Shown here in pieces: positions 52,288-54,330 of a DNA stretch of 54,330 bases; positions within the stretch are counted from its first letter, which is position 1, and each line of letters begins with the position of its first letter. The notes under the pieces are model-generated. The model made no database searches and was not told the origin of the DNA. It saw nothing but the letters and a program-made list of their open reading frames with translations. Position numbers and translations under genes: made by a program. This DNA comes from Oligoflexia bacterium (GTDB lineage: Bacteria; Bdellovibrionota; Bdellovibrionia; JABDDW01): contig JAWXAT010000046.1 in the NCBI GenBank assembly GCA_034439615.1, positions 1-54,330 of the forward strand, given 5' to 3'.

Positions 52288-52746
52288 TTAAATGGGCGAA
52301 ATGCCAATATCTTTGATTGAACCCTTTTTAAGATTATCCATTATCTGGATTATATCTGCGTAGGGAGTACTCTGCGAAGGCAACACAACGGCTGTTTTAA
52401 TCTCAGGTATTTGCTTCGTAAGGGCAGTTAAATAATTTTGAATTCCCTTTTGATTTGACGCTTGTACTTCAAATTCAACTGGTATGTTGCCGCGTTTTGA
52501 AACATTTTGAAGTTTAAAAATAATTTGCCCTGTGGATTTCAATGTCGCCCAAACTGCTGGAGGCTTCGTTTGTTTTTCATCTTGTGGACCAAAAGCTTGT
52601 GAGGTATCCATCGAACCTAAATGCACCCACGCAACTGTTACTAATAGAAAACAAATAAGCGTAGATAAAAGGTCGATAAATGGGATTAGATTGAGTTCAA
52701 AATTCAACTCTTTCTTTGATTTATTTCCCATTGTTACAAAAGCCAT
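52288..52746 (-). CDS. ExbD/TolR/AglQ-type biopolymer transport protein
   Basis: From ATG 52746 the protein has 152 residues: a short basic N terminus (GNKSKKELNFEL), a membrane helix with the conserved aspartate (NLIPFIDLLSTLICFLLVTVAW), and a periplasmic ExbD domain ending NLKKGSIKDIGISPI. GGAGTAGGA precedes this ATG; the TTG at 52761 overlaps that site. It probably forms the stator ring with the TolQ homologue 26 bp upstream. Confidence 0.9.
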   Translation of the reverse strand: MAFVTMGNKSKKELNFELNLIPFIDLLSTLICFLLVTVAWVHLGSMDTSQAFGPQDEKQTKPPAVWATLKSTGQIIFKLQNVSKRGNIPVEFEVQASNQKGIQNYLTALTKQIPEIKTAVVLPSQSTPYADIIQIMDNLKKGSIKDIGISPI

Positions 52747-52772
52747 GATCCTACTCCACAATTAGAGATTAA

Positions 52773-53456
52773 TTATTTCGCTTCTTTTGAACGAATACGC
52801 TTAGCTGGAACAGATTCGTAATTAAAACTGAGCCAGTTAAACACTTTTAAAGCACCTTGATTAATGTCTTCAGCTAAAGCTTGTGCACGATTTTGAAGAA
52901 CCGAGTACATAACGATAGCTGGAATAGCCATGAGCAAACCATAAGCTGTTGCATGCATCGCCATTGAGATACCTTGTGAAAGGAGAGCTGCTTTTTCGAT
53001 GGGGTTTGCATTTCCAACTGATGAGAAAGATTCAATTAAACCAACGATTGTACCCAAGAGACCCAAAAGAGTTCCTACGTTACCGATCATTGCTAAAAAT
53101 CCAGTGCGCTTTTCTAAACGTGCATTTTCATGAAGAAGGACTTCATCCATTTTTGCTTGAATTTCATCGCGCCCGCCCATATCAATTGCAGCTTGTGCAC
53201 CGGCTTCAACAACTTGTGCTATAGGATTTGTAAAACGTAGGGCACGTGCACGAGTGAGTACTTTTTCGATATTGCCTTTGCGAATATCATCTTCAAAGCT
53301 TGCAGCTAATGCTTTTTGCCCAGTGTTTCTAGTGATGTATAGAGCAAAAACTCGCTCAGCTATAATTGCGATTGAAACAATTTGCGCTGCTAAAATTGCC
53401 CACATCCATATGCCGCCTACGCGGAATGCTTCAGTGATGTTTGAGAAAATGAACAT
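52773..53456 (-). CDS. MotA/TolQ/ExbB/AglR-type proton channel, first gene of the Agl/Glt-like operon
   Basis: The 227-residue protein has three membrane helices (about residues 15-37, 118-142, 163-187) and the TolQ core: ENARLEKRTGFLAMIGNVGTLLGLLGTIVGLIESF, KAALLSQGISMAMHATAYGLLMAIPAIVMYSVL. It forms the proton-conducting ring that powers the downstream TolR, AgmX and TPR proteins. GGAGG lies 8 bases before its ATG. The operon's promoter should lie in the 378-bp gap upstream (53457-53834), which contains degenerate repeats but no promoter I can name with confidence. Confidence 0.93.
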   Translation of the reverse strand: MFIFSNITEAFRVGGIWMWAILAAQIVSIAIIAERVFALYITRNTGQKALAASFEDDIRKGNIEKVLTRARALRFTNPIAQVVEAGAQAAIDMGGRDEIQAKMDEVLLHENARLEKRTGFLAMIGNVGTLLGLLGTIVGLIESFSSVGNANPIEKAALLSQGISMAMHATAYGLLMAIPAIVMYSVLQNRAQALAEDINQGALKVFNWLSFNYESVPAKRIRSKEAK

Positions 53457-53637
53457 ATATAGTTACCTCCAGTAGAGTCTTAATAAACACGTATTCGTAT
53501 CCGTAGGCTCATTGAGCAAGGCAAGTGCCAGCATCTAAATGCATCCTGAACAAGGGGAAGGTAAAATTCGCTGTACTGATTACACACAAGTGACGCAAAA
53601 CGGCGCCTAGGCGATGAATTTCCTCTTTGGCTCTTAT

Positions 53638-53808
53638 TAAAAGACACCCAAAAATGAAGGTCTAGGTGTGAAGTTATGAGTTTGAGAGCAAAGTATTGCC
53701 GTGAATTAGAAGTCACCAAAATTGTCGGTTTAAGGAGAGGTTATAAAGCATTGCCTCAAATTAGAAGACATAAAATTGTAGGTTTCTGTGTGAAGTTATG
53801 GGGTTGGA
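53638..53808. repeat. Degenerate direct repeats upstream of the Agl/Glt-like operon
   Basis: Three related stretches begin near 53638, 53705 and 53761: each has an AAAGAC/AGAAGTC/AGAAGAC lead, then AAAATTGTAGGTTT or a variant, and 8 to 9 bases later GTTAT. The first and third also share GTGTGAAGTTATG. Spacing is 67 and 56 bases. They fill the middle of the 53457-53834 gap, where I see no gene. Confidence 0.45.
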
Positions 53809-53834
53809 GTATCTGAAAAAGAAATTGACCGCTA

Positions 53835-54330
53835 CTACTCCAAATAGCGATCCATTGTCGATTTGCCAAAGGTGTGAAGTGCTTTGAGTTTATTGTGATT
53901 TGAACAAAGTAGCGTCAGGTTATCTAGCGTTGCGGCTCCGCCTAATGCAAATGGAATAATGTGCTCGGTTTGAAGAAAACGCGAAGCAGTACAACGAAGC
54001 TTTGATACGGGATCAATAAAAGTACACTGAGATTTGGCTCTCACCCACACTTGGCGTTTAATGTGAGCTGGAATGTAGCGAGAGCGCGGAGAAGCGGGAT
54101 TGCACTTCTCTGGGAAAGCTTTTTTCAATCCATCAGTATTGGTTAAATTGACATTGGGTAAATCAGCATTGGGTAAATTAGTATTGGCAAATTCAGCTTT
54201 GGTTAAATTAACATTCATTTCACAATCTCTACGCAAATCTTGAGCTTTCTTGTTCTTTGCCAAAATCTTCAAAGCTTTAACTTCTGGATCTTTCTTCTCA
54301 AGTGCGTCATCAACCAATGATTCAAGAAGA
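53835..54330 (-). CDS. HNH endonuclease domain protein with pentapeptide-like repeats (5' end outside window)
   Basis: The frame is open to the window edge and continues past it (LLESLVDDALEK before the first possible start, TTG 54317), so the gene is partial. At least 164 codons are present. The C-terminal HNH domain has QVWVRAKSQCTFID, a second cysteine (LRCTASRFLQTEHIIPFALGG) and LTLLCSNHNKLKAL, giving the His-Asn-His metal site. Before it lie short repeats (NVNLTKAEFANTNLPNADLP and on) coded by 15-bp tandem units. Bdellovibrio relatives have many such HNH genes, often variable between strains. Its target is unknown. Confidence 0.85.
   Translation of the reverse strand, partial: LLESLVDDALEKKDPEVKALKILAKNKKAQDLRRDCEMNVNLTKAEFANTNLPNADLPNVNLTNTDGLKKAFPEKCNPASPRSRYIPAHIKRQVWVRAKSQCTFIDPVSKLRCTASRFLQTEHIIPFALGGAATLDNLTLLCSNHNKLKALHTFGKSTMDRYLE
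54141..54215 (-). repeat. Five 15-bp tandem repeats inside the HNH gene
   Basis: Five units in a row of exactly 15 bases follow the pattern GGKTAAATTNRCATT with 2 to 5 differences each (first bases at 54141, 54156, 54171, 54186, 54201). On the coding strand they encode five-residue units of the type N-(A/V/T)-(D/N)-L-P, near the pentapeptide-repeat consensus A(D/N)LXX. Confidence 0.75.

Noticed and set aside
53480-53719. Minus-strand 79-codon frame in the gap before the TolQ gene
   Set aside because: It has no ribosome site, unusual composition and lies across the degenerate repeats and likely promoter region.

Overview
The window looks like chromosomal DNA of an AT-rich, Gram-negative predatory-type bacterium related to Bdellovibrio. 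This is inferred from gene content: a gliding-type Agl/Glt envelope operon, a Gcr-type recombinase-family protein, long surface proteins with the 'GNGNVGI' repeat style, many exported lipoproteins and beta-barrels, a sigma-28-type promoter and several sigma-54-type promoters. I could not run any database search, so taxonomy and families rest on recognised motifs.

Region 1 (1-11.2 kb) is core genome: murJ, rpsT, a PilZ protein, an exported membrane protein behind a sigma-54-like promoter, a holA-lptE-leuS block, an aminotransferase, purA, then tRNA-Lys and tRNA-Glu around a small duplicated membrane protein. Region 2 (11.2-19.4 kb) is an accessory island starting at the 3' end of tRNA-Glu. It holds decayed tRNA-Glu-like fragments, a lone XRE regulator, a HigB/HigA-like toxin-antitoxin pair, pieces of a surface protein broken beside an IS1380-type element, a SEC-C protein, an unrecognised two-gene module whose second protein joins a zinc ribbon to a ribbon-helix-helix-like region, a GGTTCC inverted-repeat cluster and a broken lipoprotein gene.

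Region 3 (19.4-31 kb) mixes envelope and stress genes: an MscL-like channel with no ordinary start codon, an FkbM methyltransferase, a Tsr3-like protein, an AttH/CrtC-like protein, carbonic anhydrase, DoxX, AhpC, a lipoprotein GNAT, a YhcC-like radical SAM protein and an exported MsrB-MsrA fusion. Divergent from the Msr gene is a thioredoxin-fold gene whose redox motif reads TGA-x-x-Cys, with a suitably placed hairpin. This candidate SelU/PRXL2-type selenoprotein is the most interesting item in the window.

Region 4 (31-42.4 kb) carries a matrixin protease fused to a second exported protein, a DUF2156 plus inactive-rhomboid fusion, a response regulator, a Y-family polymerase, a broken TPR membrane protein and small exported proteins, two of them behind further sigma-54-like promoters. 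Region 5 (42.5-53.5 kb) is one ten-gene minus-strand operon: TolQ-TolR-TolR motor, giant TPR protein, GltJ/AgmX-like protein, lipoproteins, a beta-barrel and a VWA lipoprotein. The window ends inside an HNH endonuclease gene with 15-bp tandem repeats.

Four genes are each broken by what looks like one missing base, three of them in A/T homopolymers. Sequencing error should be excluded before calling these pseudogenes.
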